Assembly (NCBI RefSeq): GCF_050627025.1
Contig: NZ_CP192472.1
Strand: one strand, 5' to 3'
From: Variovorax paradoxus_P
GTDB taxonomy: Bacteria > Pseudomonadota > Gammaproteobacteria > Burkholderiales > Burkholderiaceae_C
DNA length: 64,000 nucleotides
In this document: piece by piece, positions 29,205 through 38,673 of the stretch
Position numbering within the stretch: the first letter of the stretch is position 1
How the letters are laid out: every line of letters starts with the position of its first letter
The notes under the pieces: model-generated
Told to the model about the DNA's origin: nothing
The model's input: the letters and a program-made list of their open reading frames with translations, nothing else
The model's database searches: none
Position numbers and translations under genes: made by a program

Positions 29205-29588
29205 TTATTTTCTCCAGCCCAGAATGAGGTCGAAAAACACCCATTCGAGCGTCTTGTCGGTGAGCCAGAGGAAAACGGACATGATTGCCACGAAGGCAAA
29301 CACGTAAGCCGTCATCTGCATTGCTTCTTTGCGGGCCGGCCAAACGACCTTCTTGACCTCGCGCCATGAGTCGCGGCCAAAAGCCAACAACTGGCGGCCA
29401 TTCTCCGAACTGCCGAACGCACCCACGGCCGCGGCCAGGCCGACCAGCAGCGCAGCCCATTGCACCAGCGAGCCTTGGCGCGCGAGCAGATAGAACGCCA
29501 CGATAGCGCCCACTGCCAGCAATACCGACACAGCCAATTTGGCCTTGTCGGCACCCGTGCTCACGGTTTCGATTTGAGAAGTGGCCAT
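29205..29588 (-). CDS. secE: Preprotein translocase subunit SecE
   Basis: A 127-residue membrane protein with three hydrophobic segments (about 18-38, 43-62 and 95-116) and the conserved cytoplasmic amphipathic segment FGRDSWREVKKVVWPARKEA ahead of the last one. It is the three-TM form of SecE found in enterobacteria and betaproteobacteria. It stabilises SecY in the inner membrane. The stop touches the nusG start. Confidence 0.96.
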   Translation of the reverse strand: MATSQIETVSTGADKAKLAVSVLLAVGAIVAFYLLARQGSLVQWAALLVGLAAAVGAFGSSENGRQLLAFGRDSWREVKKVVWPARKEAMQMTAYVFAFVAIMSVFLWLTDKTLEWVFFDLILGWRK

Positions 29589-29648
29589 GTTTGGCTGATT
29601 TCCTGCGGCCTTCCGGCCTTCAATTCAATGCGCCTCTTGAGACGCCGA

Positions 29649-29706
29649 AGCCCATCGGATCACGATGGGCTTTTTTTAGCCTCCCATCGGGTCACGATGG
29701 GCTTTT
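29649..29706. repeat. Tandem duplicated hairpin between tRNA-Trp and secE
   Basis: Two nearly identical inverted repeats lie one after the other: CCCATCG-GATCA-CGATGGGC followed by seven Ts (29651-29677) and CCCATCG-GGTCA-CGATGGGC followed by four Ts (29683-29705). The T-runs are on the plus strand, against the direction of the operon. In the operon transcript they form two stems in the secE leader. Confidence 0.7.
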
Positions 29707-29722
29707 CGGGGCGCCACCTAAG

Positions 29723-29798
29723 TGGCAGGGGCAGTAGGAATCGAACCTACAACCTTCGGTTTTGGAGACCGACGCTCTGCCAATTGAGCTATACCCCT
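29723..29798 (-). tRNA. tRNA-Trp (CCA)
   Basis: A 76-nt tRNA with encoded CCA. Acceptor AGGGGTA pairs with TGCCCCT, anticodon CCA sits in GTCTCCAAAAC, and the T-loop is TTCGATT. Only 21 nt separate it from the tuf stop and no terminator intervenes, so it is processed from the tuf-secE-nusG transcript. Confidence 0.97.
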
Positions 29799-29819
29799 CC
29801 GGTACTCTTTACGCTTGGC

Positions 29820-31013
<1,194 letters not shown>

Positions 31014-31086
31014 TTTTCGACTCCGAAAAAAACGATTTCAACGTATGCAGATGGGTTGCAAAGCTGCCGTTGCAACCCCCAAAAAC

Positions 31087-31161
<75 letters not shown>

Positions 31162-31200
31162 TTTGTCTAACCAATCGCTTCCGGCGTCGAACCGGGCCTC

Positions 31201-31274
31201 TGGAGCGGGAGACGGGAATCGAACCCGCGTCATCAGCTTGGAAGGCTGGGGTTCTACCATTGAACTACTCCCGC
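31201..31274 (-). tRNA. tRNA-Gly (TCC)
   Basis: A 74-nt tRNA with CCA. Acceptor GCGGGAG/CTCCCGC is perfect, anticodon TCC lies in the loop of CAGCC-TTCCAAG-CTGAT, and the T-loop is TTCGATT. It is the middle member of the Tyr-Gly-Thr-tuf cluster. Confidence 0.97.
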
Positions 31275-31339
31275 ATCGGGGGCACTCAAAGGCACCCAAA
31301 GCGCTAGATCCAATCGCTCTTAGAAACCAAATTCATCGC

Positions 31340-31425
31340 TGGTGGAGAGGGCTGGATTCGAACCAGCGTACTCGTAAGAGGGCAGATTTACAGTCTGCTG
31401 CCATTAACCACTCGGCCACCTCTCC
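31340..31425 (-). tRNA. tRNA-Tyr (GTA)
   Basis: An 86-nt class II tRNA with CCA. Acceptor GGAGAGG/CCTCTCC is perfect, the anticodon stem GCAGA/TCTGC presents GTA, and a long variable arm CCTCTTACGAGTAC is present. It is the first gene of the tRNA-tuf-secE-nusG transcript. Confidence 0.97.
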
Positions 31426-31437
31426 GGCGAACCTCGA

Positions 31438-31466
31438 AATATAGCACGGTTTTGTGACTTCACAGA
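31438..31466 (-). promoter_or_regulatory. Promoter of the tRNA-Tyr/tuf transcript
   Basis: A -10 box TATATT lies at 31443-31438 on the minus strand, about 12 nt before the mature tRNA-Tyr 5' end. The -35 side (CTGTGA, 17-nt spacing) matches only three bases. The position immediately ahead of the first stable RNA of the cluster supports the call. The rest of 31426-31529 shows nothing. Confidence 0.5.
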
Positions 31467-31529
31467 ACCTCCAGCACCAATAAGACGCAGGAACTGCACG
31501 AGGCGAACTGGCGGGAATTATCCGCGAAA

Positions 31530-32237
31530 TCAATCGCCCTGCTGGTGCGCCTCCCGCCAGGCACGCGCTTCGCCGAAGTGCCCGCAGCCGATGAAGGGCA
31601 CCGGCGGGCGCATCGCGGAAAGCGGCGAGGGGTGGTTCGACATCAGCACCTTGTGGCGGTTGACGTCGATCAACGCGCGCTTGCTTTGCGCGTGCGAGCC
31701 CCACAGCATAAAAACAACAGGTTTTGCACCGTCTGATACATGCCGGATGACTGCATCGGTCAGCACCTCCCAGCCGCGCCCCGAGTGGCTGGCTGGCTGC
31801 CCCTCTTCCACCGTGAGGCAGGTGTTGAGCAGCAGCACTCCATGGGTTGCCCACTTCACCAGGCTGCCGCCCGGGTTCGGAAAGGGTGGCGGAGGCGTTC
31901 CCAGGTCGCGCTGAAGCTCTTTGAAGATGTTTCGCAGCGACGGCGGTAGCGCCACACCGGAGGCCACCGAAAAAGCCAGCCCCTCCGCCTGGCCACGCCC
32001 GTGGTACGGGTCTTGGCCAAGGATGACCACGCGCACGTCTTCCGGCGGAGTCAGCTCCAGCGCCCGCAACGGCCGGGGCGGGAAAATCACGGCCCCGGCA
32101 TCCAGGCGCTCACGCAGAAAGCCCAGCAGCTTCTGCCCGGCGATGCTGCCGAAAAACCCATCGACCAGCGGCTGCCAGCCCGGCGCCACGGGCCAGTCGG
32201 CAGGGTCGCTGCTCGACAGCTGATCGGGCCGGCTCAT
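31530..32237 (-). CDS. ung: Uracil-DNA glycosylase (family 1)
   Basis: A 235-residue enzyme that removes uracil from DNA. The water-activating loop GQDPYH is at 74-79 with catalytic Asp76, the Phe stacking region is at PPPPFPNPGG, and the minor-groove loop with catalytic His is NHPSPLSA. All family 1 residues are present. Its start overlaps the trpC stop by four bases (ATGA), so it is the last gene of the trp transcript. Confidence 0.96.
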   Translation of the reverse strand: MSRPDQLSSSDPADWPVAPGWQPLVDGFFGSIAGQKLLGFLRERLDAGAVIFPPRPLRALELTPPEDVRVVILGQDPYHGRGQAEGLAFSVASGVALPPSLRNIFKELQRDLGTPPPPFPNPGGSLVKWATHGVLLLNTCLTVEEGQPASHSGRGWEVLTDAVIRHVSDGAKPVVFMLWGSHAQSKRALIDVNRHKVLMSNHPSPLSAMRPPVPFIGCGHFGEARAWREAHQQGD

Positions 32238-33034
32238 TTGAACAATGCGGCGAGCGCCTCGCCCGGCTCCTTGGCGCGCATGAACGCCTCGCCAACCAGA
32301 AAGGCATGGACGCCTGCAGCACGCAAGGTGGCCACGTCTTCGCGCGTGGCAATGCCCGATTCGGTAACCGCCAGCCTACCGGCAGGCAATCGGGGCAGCA
32401 GATCGATGGTGGCCTGGATCGACACCTCGAAGTTGCGCAGATTGCGGTTGTTCACGCCGATGAGCGGCGTCTTGAGCTTGAGTGCACGGTCGAGCTCGGC
32501 CGAGTCGTGCACTTCGACCAGCACCGCCATGCCCAGGCTGCGTGCAATGGCTTCGTAGTCCTTCATTTGCGAGTCGTCGAGGCAGGCCGCAATCAGGAGA
32601 ATGGCGTCCGCTCCCATCGCACGCGATTCGTACACCTGGTATGGATCGACGATGAAATCCTTGCGCAGCACAGGCAGGTCGCATGAGGCGCGCGCCTGCT
32701 TGAGATAGTCGACGCCGCCCTGGAAAAACTGCTTGTCGGTCAGCACCGAAAGACAGGCGGCGCTGATTTCGCCATCACCCTCCGCATAGCTCTGTGCAAT
32801 GTCGGCCGGAATGAAGTCTTCGCGCAGCACGCCCTTGCTCGGGCTGGCCTTCTTGACCTCGGCGATCACCGCAGCGTGGCCGGAAGCAATCTTGGCACGC
32901 AGGGCGCCTTCGAAATCGCGCGTGAGCACGCGGCTCTCGGCGTCGAACCGCACGGCTTCGAGCGGGCTCTTTTTCTGCGCCGCAGCAATTTCCTGCCGCT
33001 TGACTGCAATGATCTTGTCGAGGATGTCGGACAT
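32234..33034 (-). CDS. trpC: Indole-3-glycerol-phosphate synthase
   Basis: A 266-residue TIM-barrel enzyme that closes the indole ring in tryptophan synthesis. The catalytic signature is VIAEVKKASPSKGVLREDF (Lys, Glu), followed by VLRKDFIVDPYQVYESRAMG and the phosphate site VTESGIATREDV. It is a stand-alone TrpC, not fused to TrpF. It follows trpD after a 53-nt gap containing a TGTC/GACA-type repeat. Confidence 0.96.
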   Translation of the reverse strand: MSDILDKIIAVKRQEIAAAQKKSPLEAVRFDAESRVLTRDFEGALRAKIASGHAAVIAEVKKASPSKGVLREDFIPADIAQSYAEGDGEISAACLSVLTDKQFFQGGVDYLKQARASCDLPVLRKDFIVDPYQVYESRAMGADAILLIAACLDDSQMKDYEAIARSLGMAVLVEVHDSAELDRALKLKTPLIGVNNRNLRNFEVSIQATIDLLPRLPAGRLAVTESGIATREDVATLRAAGVHAFLVGEAFMRAKEPGEALAALFK

Positions 33035-33087
33035 GTTCTGTTTTCCTGCCTGTCTGTCTGTCTTTAGTGATTCTTTTTGGCGGTTCT

Positions 33088-34110
33088 TCAGACCGTTGTG
33101 GAAGCCTTGACCAGTTCGGCCAGCTTGGCCCGCGCCGCGCCCGATGCCACGGCTTTGCGCGCGAGCTCGATGCCGGTCGCCATCGAATCGGCCACATTGG
33201 CGGCATACAGGGCTGCGCCTGCGTTCAGCAGCACGATGTCGAGCGCCGGACCGGCATGATTGTCGAGCACCCCCAGCAACATGGCCTTCGACTGCTCGGG
33301 CGTTTCCACGCGCAGCGTGCGGTTGCTCGACATGGCAAAGCCGAAGTCTTCCGGATGCAGTTCGTATTCGCGGATCTCGCCGTCCTTGAGCTCGCCGACC
33401 ATCGTGGCCGCCCCTAGTGAGATTTCGTCCATGCCGTCGCGGCCGTAAACAACCAGGGCATGCTCGGTGCCCAACCGCTGCAGCGCACGCACCTGGATGC
33501 CCACGAGGTCGGGGTGGAACACCCCCATCAGGATGTTCGGCGCGCCCGCCGGGTTGGTCAGCGGGCCCAGGATGTTGAAGATCGTCTTGATGCCGAGCTC
33601 CTTGCGCACCGGCGCCACGTTCTTCATGGCCGGATGGTGATTCGGCGCAAACATGAAGCCGATGCCCACCTGTTCGATGGAGCGGGCAATCTGCTCCGGC
33701 TGCAGGTTGATGTTGACGCCGAGAGATTCCAGCACGTCTGCGCTGCCCGACTTGCTCGACACGCTGCGCCCGCCATGCTTGCTGACCTTCGCCCCCGCCG
33801 CGGCCGCAACGAACATCGAGCAGGTCGAGATGTTGAAGGTGTGCGAGCCGTCGCCACCGGTGCCGACAATGTCGACCAGGTGCTTGGTGTCCTTCACCGG
33901 CACCTTGGTGGAAACCTCGCGCATCACCTGCGCCGCCGCCGTGATCTCGCCGATGGTTTCCTTCTTCACGCGCAGGCCGGTAATCAGTGCCGCCATCATC
34001 ACCGGCGAGCACTCGCCGTTCATGATGAGCCGGACGATGTGCAGCATTTCGTCGTGAAAAACCTCGCGGTGCTCGATGGTGCGCTGCAGCGCTTCCTGGG
34101 GGGTGATCAT
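33088..34110 (-). CDS. trpD: Anthranilate phosphoribosyltransferase
   Basis: A 340-residue enzyme that joins anthranilate to PRPP. The PRPP loop GTGGDGSHTFNIST begins at residue 83, the KHGGRSVSSKSGSADVLESL motif and a second metal site (GRDGMDEISLG) follow. A start at 34110 gives MITPQEALQRTIEHREVF. It lies 23 nt after the LysE-family gene, in the same direction. Confidence 0.96.
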   Translation of the reverse strand: MITPQEALQRTIEHREVFHDEMLHIVRLIMNGECSPVMMAALITGLRVKKETIGEITAAAQVMREVSTKVPVKDTKHLVDIVGTGGDGSHTFNISTCSMFVAAAAGAKVSKHGGRSVSSKSGSADVLESLGVNINLQPEQIARSIEQVGIGFMFAPNHHPAMKNVAPVRKELGIKTIFNILGPLTNPAGAPNILMGVFHPDLVGIQVRALQRLGTEHALVVYGRDGMDEISLGAATMVGELKDGEIREYELHPEDFGFAMSSNRTLRVETPEQSKAMLLGVLDNHAGPALDIVLLNAGAALYAANVADSMATGIELARKAVASGAARAKLAELVKASTTV

Positions 34111-34133
34111 GTGAGTCTCCTCGGTAGATGTTG

Positions 34134-34796
34134 TCAGTGGCCGATGCGAACGGCCGGCGCGTCGGTGAACGCAAGCTTGAGGCCGAAGCCGATGAAAAGC
34201 ACGCCGGCCACGCGGTCGAGCCAATGCATGCCCTTCTGCACCGCGCCGCGGCGCGCCATCCAGCCCGCGGCCACGGCCCACCCCACGTTGACAGGAATCG
34301 CGTTGAGGTTGAACAACACGCCCAGCAGCACGAAGTACAAAGCCTTGTTGTCGGCGCCGGGCGCAATGAACTGCGGCACGAAAGCCAGGAAGAACAGCGC
34401 CACCTTGGGGTTGAGCACGTTCGTCCAGAAACCGCCGAGAAAAATCGCCTTGAGGGTGCGTTCCCCGCTCACCGCCGCAGCAGCCTTGCCCAGGTCGGCG
34501 GACGGCGCCGCGCGAGACAGCACCATGCGCACCCCAAGGTAGAGCAGATAGGCCGCACCGACGTATTTGAGTACCGTGAACGCGGCCGCAGACGTGGCCA
34601 TCAGGGTGCCGACGCCAACCGCCGCCGCGAAGATGTGTACAAAACAACCCGCCGTGATGCCAAGCCCCGCAACAATGCCGGCACGCACACCGGAGCGCAG
34701 CGAGTTCGTCACGATATAAAGCACGTCGGGCCCCGGCGTGAGGTTCAGCAGCCAGCCGGCGGCGATGAAGGCGAGCAGATGGGGAAGATCGGGCAT
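34134..34796 (-). CDS. LysE/RhtB family amino-acid exporter
   Basis: A 220-residue inner-membrane protein with about six hydrophobic segments. The N-terminal signature reads NLTPGPDVLYIVTNSLRSGV, and the central segment is NVLNPKVALFFLAFVPQFI. Both are typical of the RhtB branch that exports Thr, homoserine or related amino acids. Its place between ltaE and trpD suggests relief of amino-acid excess, but the substrate is not shown by the sequence. Confidence 0.9.
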   Translation of the reverse strand: MPDLPHLLAFIAAGWLLNLTPGPDVLYIVTNSLRSGVRAGIVAGLGITAGCFVHIFAAAVGVGTLMATSAAAFTVLKYVGAAYLLYLGVRMVLSRAAPSADLGKAAAAVSGERTLKAIFLGGFWTNVLNPKVALFFLAFVPQFIAPGADNKALYFVLLGVLFNLNAIPVNVGWAVAAGWMARRGAVQKGMHWLDRVAGVLFIGFGLKLAFTDAPAVRIGH

Positions 34797-34812
34797 CGCG
34801 TCCTCGCCGGCG

Positions 34813-35871
34813 TCAGGATTTGAAGAAGCCGCGGATCGCGGCCACGGCGCGATCGACGCCCGCCTCGTTCACATCGAGGTGCGTCACGAAGCGAAGGCGA
34901 TAGAGCCCCGTTGCCAGGATGCCCTGGCTGTTGAGGCTTGCGATCAGTTCCGCCGAACGCGCTTGCGCCGCGCCCGTGAGGTCGGCAAACACGATGTTGG
35001 TGTGCGGCGCCTCGACCTTCAAGCCATCGATGCCTTCAAGCCCCTGCGCAAGGCGCTGCGCCAGCGCATGGTCCTGGGCGAGGCGATCGACATGATGGTC
35101 GAGTGCGTGCGACGCCGCCGCGGCGAGCAGCCCCGCCTGCCGCATGCCACCGCCCGCCATCTTGCGAATGCGATGCGCACGCGCGATGAACTCGCGCGAC
35201 CCGACCAGCGCCGAACCGACCGGTGCACCCAGGCCCTTGCTGAAGCAGACCGACACACTGTCGAAGCACTGCGCAATGCGCCGGGCTTCGGCACGGACGT
35301 CGCTGCGCTTGTTCAACGCAGCCTGCGCCGTTGCCGCATTGAAGAGCCGCGCGCCATCCAGGTGACGCTGCAGCCCCTTTGTCTTCGCAAGTTCCGTCGC
35401 AGCCTGCACGTATTCGAAGGGCAGCAGCTTGCCGCCCAGCGTGTTTTCCAGCGCAAGCAGCTTCGTGCGCGCAAAGTGCGCGTCATCAGGCTTGATGGCC
35501 GATTCGATCTGCGCCAGCGGCAGCGTGCCGTCGGGCGCATGGTCGAGCGGCTGCGGCTGCACGCTGCCGAACACCGCGGCGCCGCCGCCCTCCCACCGGT
35601 AGCAGTGCGCCTGCTGGCCGACGATGTACTCGTCGCCACGCCCGCAGTGAGAAAGAATGGCGCACAGGTTGCTTTGCGTGCCGGTCGGCACGAAGAGCGC
35701 CGCCTCGAAACCCAGCAGCGCCGCGATCCTTTCCTGCAGCGCATTCACGCTCGGATCGGTGCCGAAAACGTCGTCTCCGAGCGGCGCCGCCATCATGGCC
35801 TCGCGCATCCCCGGGGTGGGTTGTGTGACGGTGTCGCTGCGCAGGTCGACGATGGAGGAGCGGTCGGTCAT
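34813..35871 (-). CDS. ltaE: Low-specificity L-threonine aldolase
   Basis: A 352-residue fold type I PLP enzyme. It contains DLRSDTVTQPTPGMREAM at the N-terminus, the HLDGAR aspartate (Asp172) that binds the PLP pyridine, and the PLP lysine in SVCFSKGLGAPVGS (Lys212). The reaction is cleavage of threonine or allo-threonine to glycine and acetaldehyde. It sits 5 nt after trpG, so its placement inside the trp block is translationally coupled even though it is not a Trp enzyme. Confidence 0.9.
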   Translation of the reverse strand: MTDRSSIVDLRSDTVTQPTPGMREAMMAAPLGDDVFGTDPSVNALQERIAALLGFEAALFVPTGTQSNLCAILSHCGRGDEYIVGQQAHCYRWEGGGAAVFGSVQPQPLDHAPDGTLPLAQIESAIKPDDAHFARTKLLALENTLGGKLLPFEYVQAATELAKTKGLQRHLDGARLFNAATAQAALNKRSDVRAEARRIAQCFDSVSVCFSKGLGAPVGSALVGSREFIARAHRIRKMAGGGMRQAGLLAAAASHALDHHVDRLAQDHALAQRLAQGLEGIDGLKVEAPHTNIVFADLTGAAQARSAELIASLNSQGILATGLYRLRFVTHLDVNEAGVDRAVAAIRGFFKS

Positions 35872-35876
35872 GTCGG

Positions 35877-36461
35877 TCAGTCCAGAAAGTTCTTGAGCAT
35901 GGCGTGGCCGTGCTCGGTGAGGATCGATTCAGGATGGAACTGCACGCCTTCGATGCGCACATCGTGCGCAAAGCCGGTGTGCCGCACGCCCATGATCTCG
36001 CCGTCGTCGGTCCATGCGGTAATCGCCAATTCCTTCGGGCAGCTCTCGCGCTCGATCGAAAGCGAGTGATACCGGTTGACGATGAACTTCTCGGGCAGCC
36101 CCGCAAACACGCCTTCCTGCGTGGTCGTGATCTCGCTGGTCTTGCCGTGCATCAGTTGCTGCGCACGAATGATCTTGCCTCCAAAGGCCGCGCCAATGGC
36201 CTGGTGGCCCAGGCACACGCCAAGAATCGGCAGCTTGCCCGCAAAGGCCTCGATGGCCGCCACCGACACGCCCGCCTCTGCCGGCGAGCACGGCCCCGGC
36301 GAAACCACCAGGCGGGTCACACCCGAAGCGATGAGCTCCCCGATCTGTGCAACGGTGATCTCGTCGTTGCGGTGCACCTGAACATCCGCACCCAGCTCGC
36401 CAAAATACTGGACGATGTTGTAGGTGAACGAATCGTAGTTGTCGATCATCAGCAGTTTCAT
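35877..36461 (-). CDS. trpG: Anthranilate synthase glutamine amidotransferase component
   Basis: A 194-residue class I amidotransferase. The nucleophile Cys83 lies in GVCLGHQAIG, the catalytic His-Glu pair in GVQFHPESIL, and the N-terminus starts MLLIDNYDSFTYN-like (MKLLMIDNYDSFTYNIVQYF). It supplies ammonia to TrpE, and probably also serves PabB as in other bacteria. Its ATG overlaps the stop of the preceding GxxExxY gene by four bases. Confidence 0.96.
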   Translation of the reverse strand: MKLLMIDNYDSFTYNIVQYFGELGADVQVHRNDEITVAQIGELIASGVTRLVVSPGPCSPAEAGVSVAAIEAFAGKLPILGVCLGHQAIGAAFGGKIIRAQQLMHGKTSEITTTQEGVFAGLPEKFIVNRYHSLSIERESCPKELAITAWTDDGEIMGVRHTGFAHDVRIEGVQFHPESILTEHGHAMLKNFLD

Positions 36462-36850
36462 GGCTTGCTCACAATCCGGTGCACGCCCTTGACCACGGGG
36501 AACACGTTGAAGTTGATCAGGAGGCCCAGCTTGAGGCCCGAGAGACGCAGCGCGGCAAGCACCTGCGCGCGGTGCAGGTCGGTCAGCACGTCGACTGCCT
36601 TGAGCTCGACGATGACCGACTGCTCCACCACGAAGCCCGCGCGGTACACCTCGCCCAGCGAACGACCCTTGTAGCTGGCCGAAAGCGCCACGCCCTGCGC
36701 AAAGCCGATCTCGCGCTCGGCAAGTTCGATGGCCAGCGCGGCCGCGTAGGCGTCCTCGCTCAGGCCGGTGCCCAGCACGCGCTGCACCTCGACCGCGGCG
36801 CCGATGATCTCGTGCGAAAAATCGTTTTGAATATCAGGCACGTTGCTCAT
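36458..36850 (-). CDS. GxxExxY family protein inserted between trpE and trpG
   Basis: A 130-residue protein. The family motif is GLSEDAY (G-x-x-E-x-x-Y), preceded by SHEIIGAAVEVQRVLGTG. A later segment has VVEQSVIVELKAVDVLTDLH and KLGLLINFN, the E-x-K and N of a PD-(D/E)XK-like fold. The start at 36850 overlaps the trpE stop by four bases and its stop overlaps trpG by four. Function is unknown; the family is proposed to be nuclease-like. Its position in a core biosynthetic operon is odd. Confidence 0.82.
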   Translation of the reverse strand: MSNVPDIQNDFSHEIIGAAVEVQRVLGTGLSEDAYAAALAIELAEREIGFAQGVALSASYKGRSLGEVYRAGFVVEQSVIVELKAVDVLTDLHRAQVLAALRLSGLKLGLLINFNVFPVVKGVHRIVSKP

Positions 36851-38349
36851 TCCAGCCCCTCCTCGACCAGTTCGGCGGCGCGCAGCAATGCGCGCGCCTT
36901 GGCTTCTGTTTCTTTCCACTCCAGCTCGGGCACCGAATCGGCCACCACGCCGGCCGCGGCCTGCACGTGGAGCATCTGGTCCTTCACGATCCCGGTGCGA
37001 ATGGCAATGGCCACGTCCATGTCGCCCGCATAGCTGATGTAGCCGCAGGCGCCGCCATAGAGGCCGCGCTTGGTGGGCTCCAGCTGGTCGATGAGTTCCA
37101 TTGCATGCACCTTGGGCGCGCCGGTCAGCGTGCCGGCCGGGAAGGTGGCCTTGAGCACGTCGATGGCGGTCATGCCGTCTTTGAGCGTGCCCTCGACATT
37201 GCTCACGATGTGCATCACGTGGCTGTAGCGCTCCACCGCGAAGGCCTCGGTCACCTTCACGGTGCCGGTCTTGGCAATGCGGCCGATGTCGTTGCGCGCA
37301 AGGTCGATCAGCATCACGTGCTCGGCGCGCTCCTTCGGATCGTTGATGAGTTCTTCCTCGGCGGCCTTGTCGAGCTCCAGCGAAGCGCCTCGCGGACGCG
37401 TGCCGGCCAGCGGGCGGATGGTGATTTTCTGTTCGCCTTCGCCCGTGTTCTCCTGGCGCACCAGTATCTCGGGCGAAGCGCCCACCACGTGGAAATCGCC
37501 CAGGTGGTAGTAATACATGTAGGGCGACGGATTGAGCGAGCGCAGCGCGCGGTACAGCGACAGGGGCGATTCGGTGTAGCGCTTGCTGATGCGCTGGCCC
37601 ACCTGCACCTGCATGAAGTCGCCGGCGGCAATCATGTCCTTGGCCCGCTCCACGGCCGCAAGGTAGTCGGCCTTGGCAAAGCTGCGCTCGGGCGGGTGCG
37701 GCTGCGTCGGCTTGACGATGGGCGCGCTCACCGAGTACTTGAGTTTTTCTTTCAGCTCGCGCAGGCGGCGCTTGCCTGTCGCATAGGCCTCAGGCTGCTT
37801 CGGATCGGCATAGACGATCAAATACAGCTTGCCCGAGAGGTTGTCGATGACGGCCAGTTCCTCGCACTGCAGCAGCAGGATGTCGGGGCAGCCCAGCGCA
37901 TCGGGCGGGCAGCTTTTTTCAAGCTTGCGTTCGATGTGGCGCACCGTGTCGTAGCCAAAGTAGCCCGCAAGGCCGCCACAAAAACGCGGAAGCCCCGGAC
38001 GCAACGCCACCTTGAAACGCTTCTGGTATTCGGCAATGAAGTCCAGCGGATTGCCCGGCGCGGTTTCGACGACCTGCCCATCGGTGACCACCTCGGTCAC
38101 GGCATTGGCGCCGAAACCGCTGGCGCGCAGCAGCGTGCGTGCAGGCAGGCCAATGAAGCTGTAGCGCCCGAAGCGCTCGCCGCCCACCACGGATTCGAGC
38201 AGGAAGCTGTGCTTGCCTCCGCCCTGGGAGTGGGCCAGCTTGAGATAGAGCGAAAGAGGCGTCTCGAGGTCTGCAAAAGCCTCGGCCATCAGCGGAATAC
38301 GGTTGTAGCCCTGGGCGCTGAGGCTCTTGAATTCAAGTTCGGTGATCAC
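36847..38349 (-). CDS. trpE: Anthranilate synthase component I
   Basis: A 500-residue chorismate-binding enzyme making anthranilate. The tryptophan feedback motif LLES-x10-S is intact (50-53 and Ser64). The catalytic domain contains FMQVQVGQRISKRY, TIRPLAGTRPRG and AGTLTGAPKVHAMELIDQLE. The start is GTG at 38349 with GGAG upstream. Feedback control by Trp is therefore expected at protein level. It is preceded by a 324-nt leader region with a possible TrpL peptide. Confidence 0.96.
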   Translation of the reverse strand: MITELEFKSLSAQGYNRIPLMAEAFADLETPLSLYLKLAHSQGGGKHSFLLESVVGGERFGRYSFIGLPARTLLRASGFGANAVTEVVTDGQVVETAPGNPLDFIAEYQKRFKVALRPGLPRFCGGLAGYFGYDTVRHIERKLEKSCPPDALGCPDILLLQCEELAVIDNLSGKLYLIVYADPKQPEAYATGKRRLRELKEKLKYSVSAPIVKPTQPHPPERSFAKADYLAAVERAKDMIAAGDFMQVQVGQRISKRYTESPLSLYRALRSLNPSPYMYYYHLGDFHVVGASPEILVRQENTGEGEQKITIRPLAGTRPRGASLELDKAAEEELINDPKERAEHVMLIDLARNDIGRIAKTGTVKVTEAFAVERYSHVMHIVSNVEGTLKDGMTAIDVLKATFPAGTLTGAPKVHAMELIDQLEPTKRGLYGGACGYISYAGDMDVAIAIRTGIVKDQMLHVQAAAGVVADSVPELEWKETEAKARALLRAAELVEEGLE

Positions 38350-38463
38350 GGATTCGTTCTCCAGTTGCCTCGCGGCGCTTCTTGGCCGGCGGCAAGGTCA
38401 TTCACGGGTGGTCCGGAGTCTGCAGCGATCCGGTACCGCGGGCGCACGGCGTGCGCCGTGCAA

Positions 38464-38547
38464 TCAAACAGTCAGCGATGTATGGCTACGCCAGGGCCAG
38501 GCTCCCCGGCTGCCTTGACCTGTTTGAATGATGTGATGAACGAACAT
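38464..38547 (-). CDS. trpL: Possible trp operon leader peptide
   Basis: A 27-codon ORF ahead of trpE, beginning MFVHHIIQTGQGSRGA and ending W-P-W-R-S-H-T-S-L-T-V. Two Trp codons at positions 17 and 19 in so short an ORF, just upstream of trpE, suit ribosome-mediated attenuation. An in-frame stop lies five codons before the ATG and no strong ribosome-binding site is visible, so the call is tentative. After the ORF comes a stem around GCACGGCG/CGCCGTGC and a second CCGGA/TCCGG stem, without a T-run, followed by TTGCC/GGCAA flanking the region before the trpE ribosome-binding site (38350-38463). A terminator in the classical sense was not seen. Confidence 0.4.
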   Translation of the reverse strand: MFVHHIIQTGQGSRGAWPWRSHTSLTV

Positions 38548-38641
38548 GGAGCGTGGAGTTTAGCCCACGAAAACGCCGCCGCGTGCAGCCGCGGCCTTCA
38601 GGGTTCCCCCGAGGGGCGGGAGTAAAACGAAAAGATACATT

Positions 38642-38655
38642 CGAACGATCGTTCG
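38642..38655. promoter_or_regulatory. 14-bp palindrome upstream of the CHI-like gene
   Basis: CGAACGATCGTTCG is a perfect palindrome ending 18 nt before the GTG start of the next gene, beside a -10-like GATACAT. Its length and position suit a TetR-type operator. No regulator gene is adjacent. Confidence 0.35.
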
Positions 38656-38673
38656 CAAATCGAGGAGATCAAC

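Noticed and set aside
29649..29677. Plus-strand Rho-independent terminator
   Set aside because: It looks like one, but there is no plus-strand gene upstream. It is kept only as a hairpin repeat.
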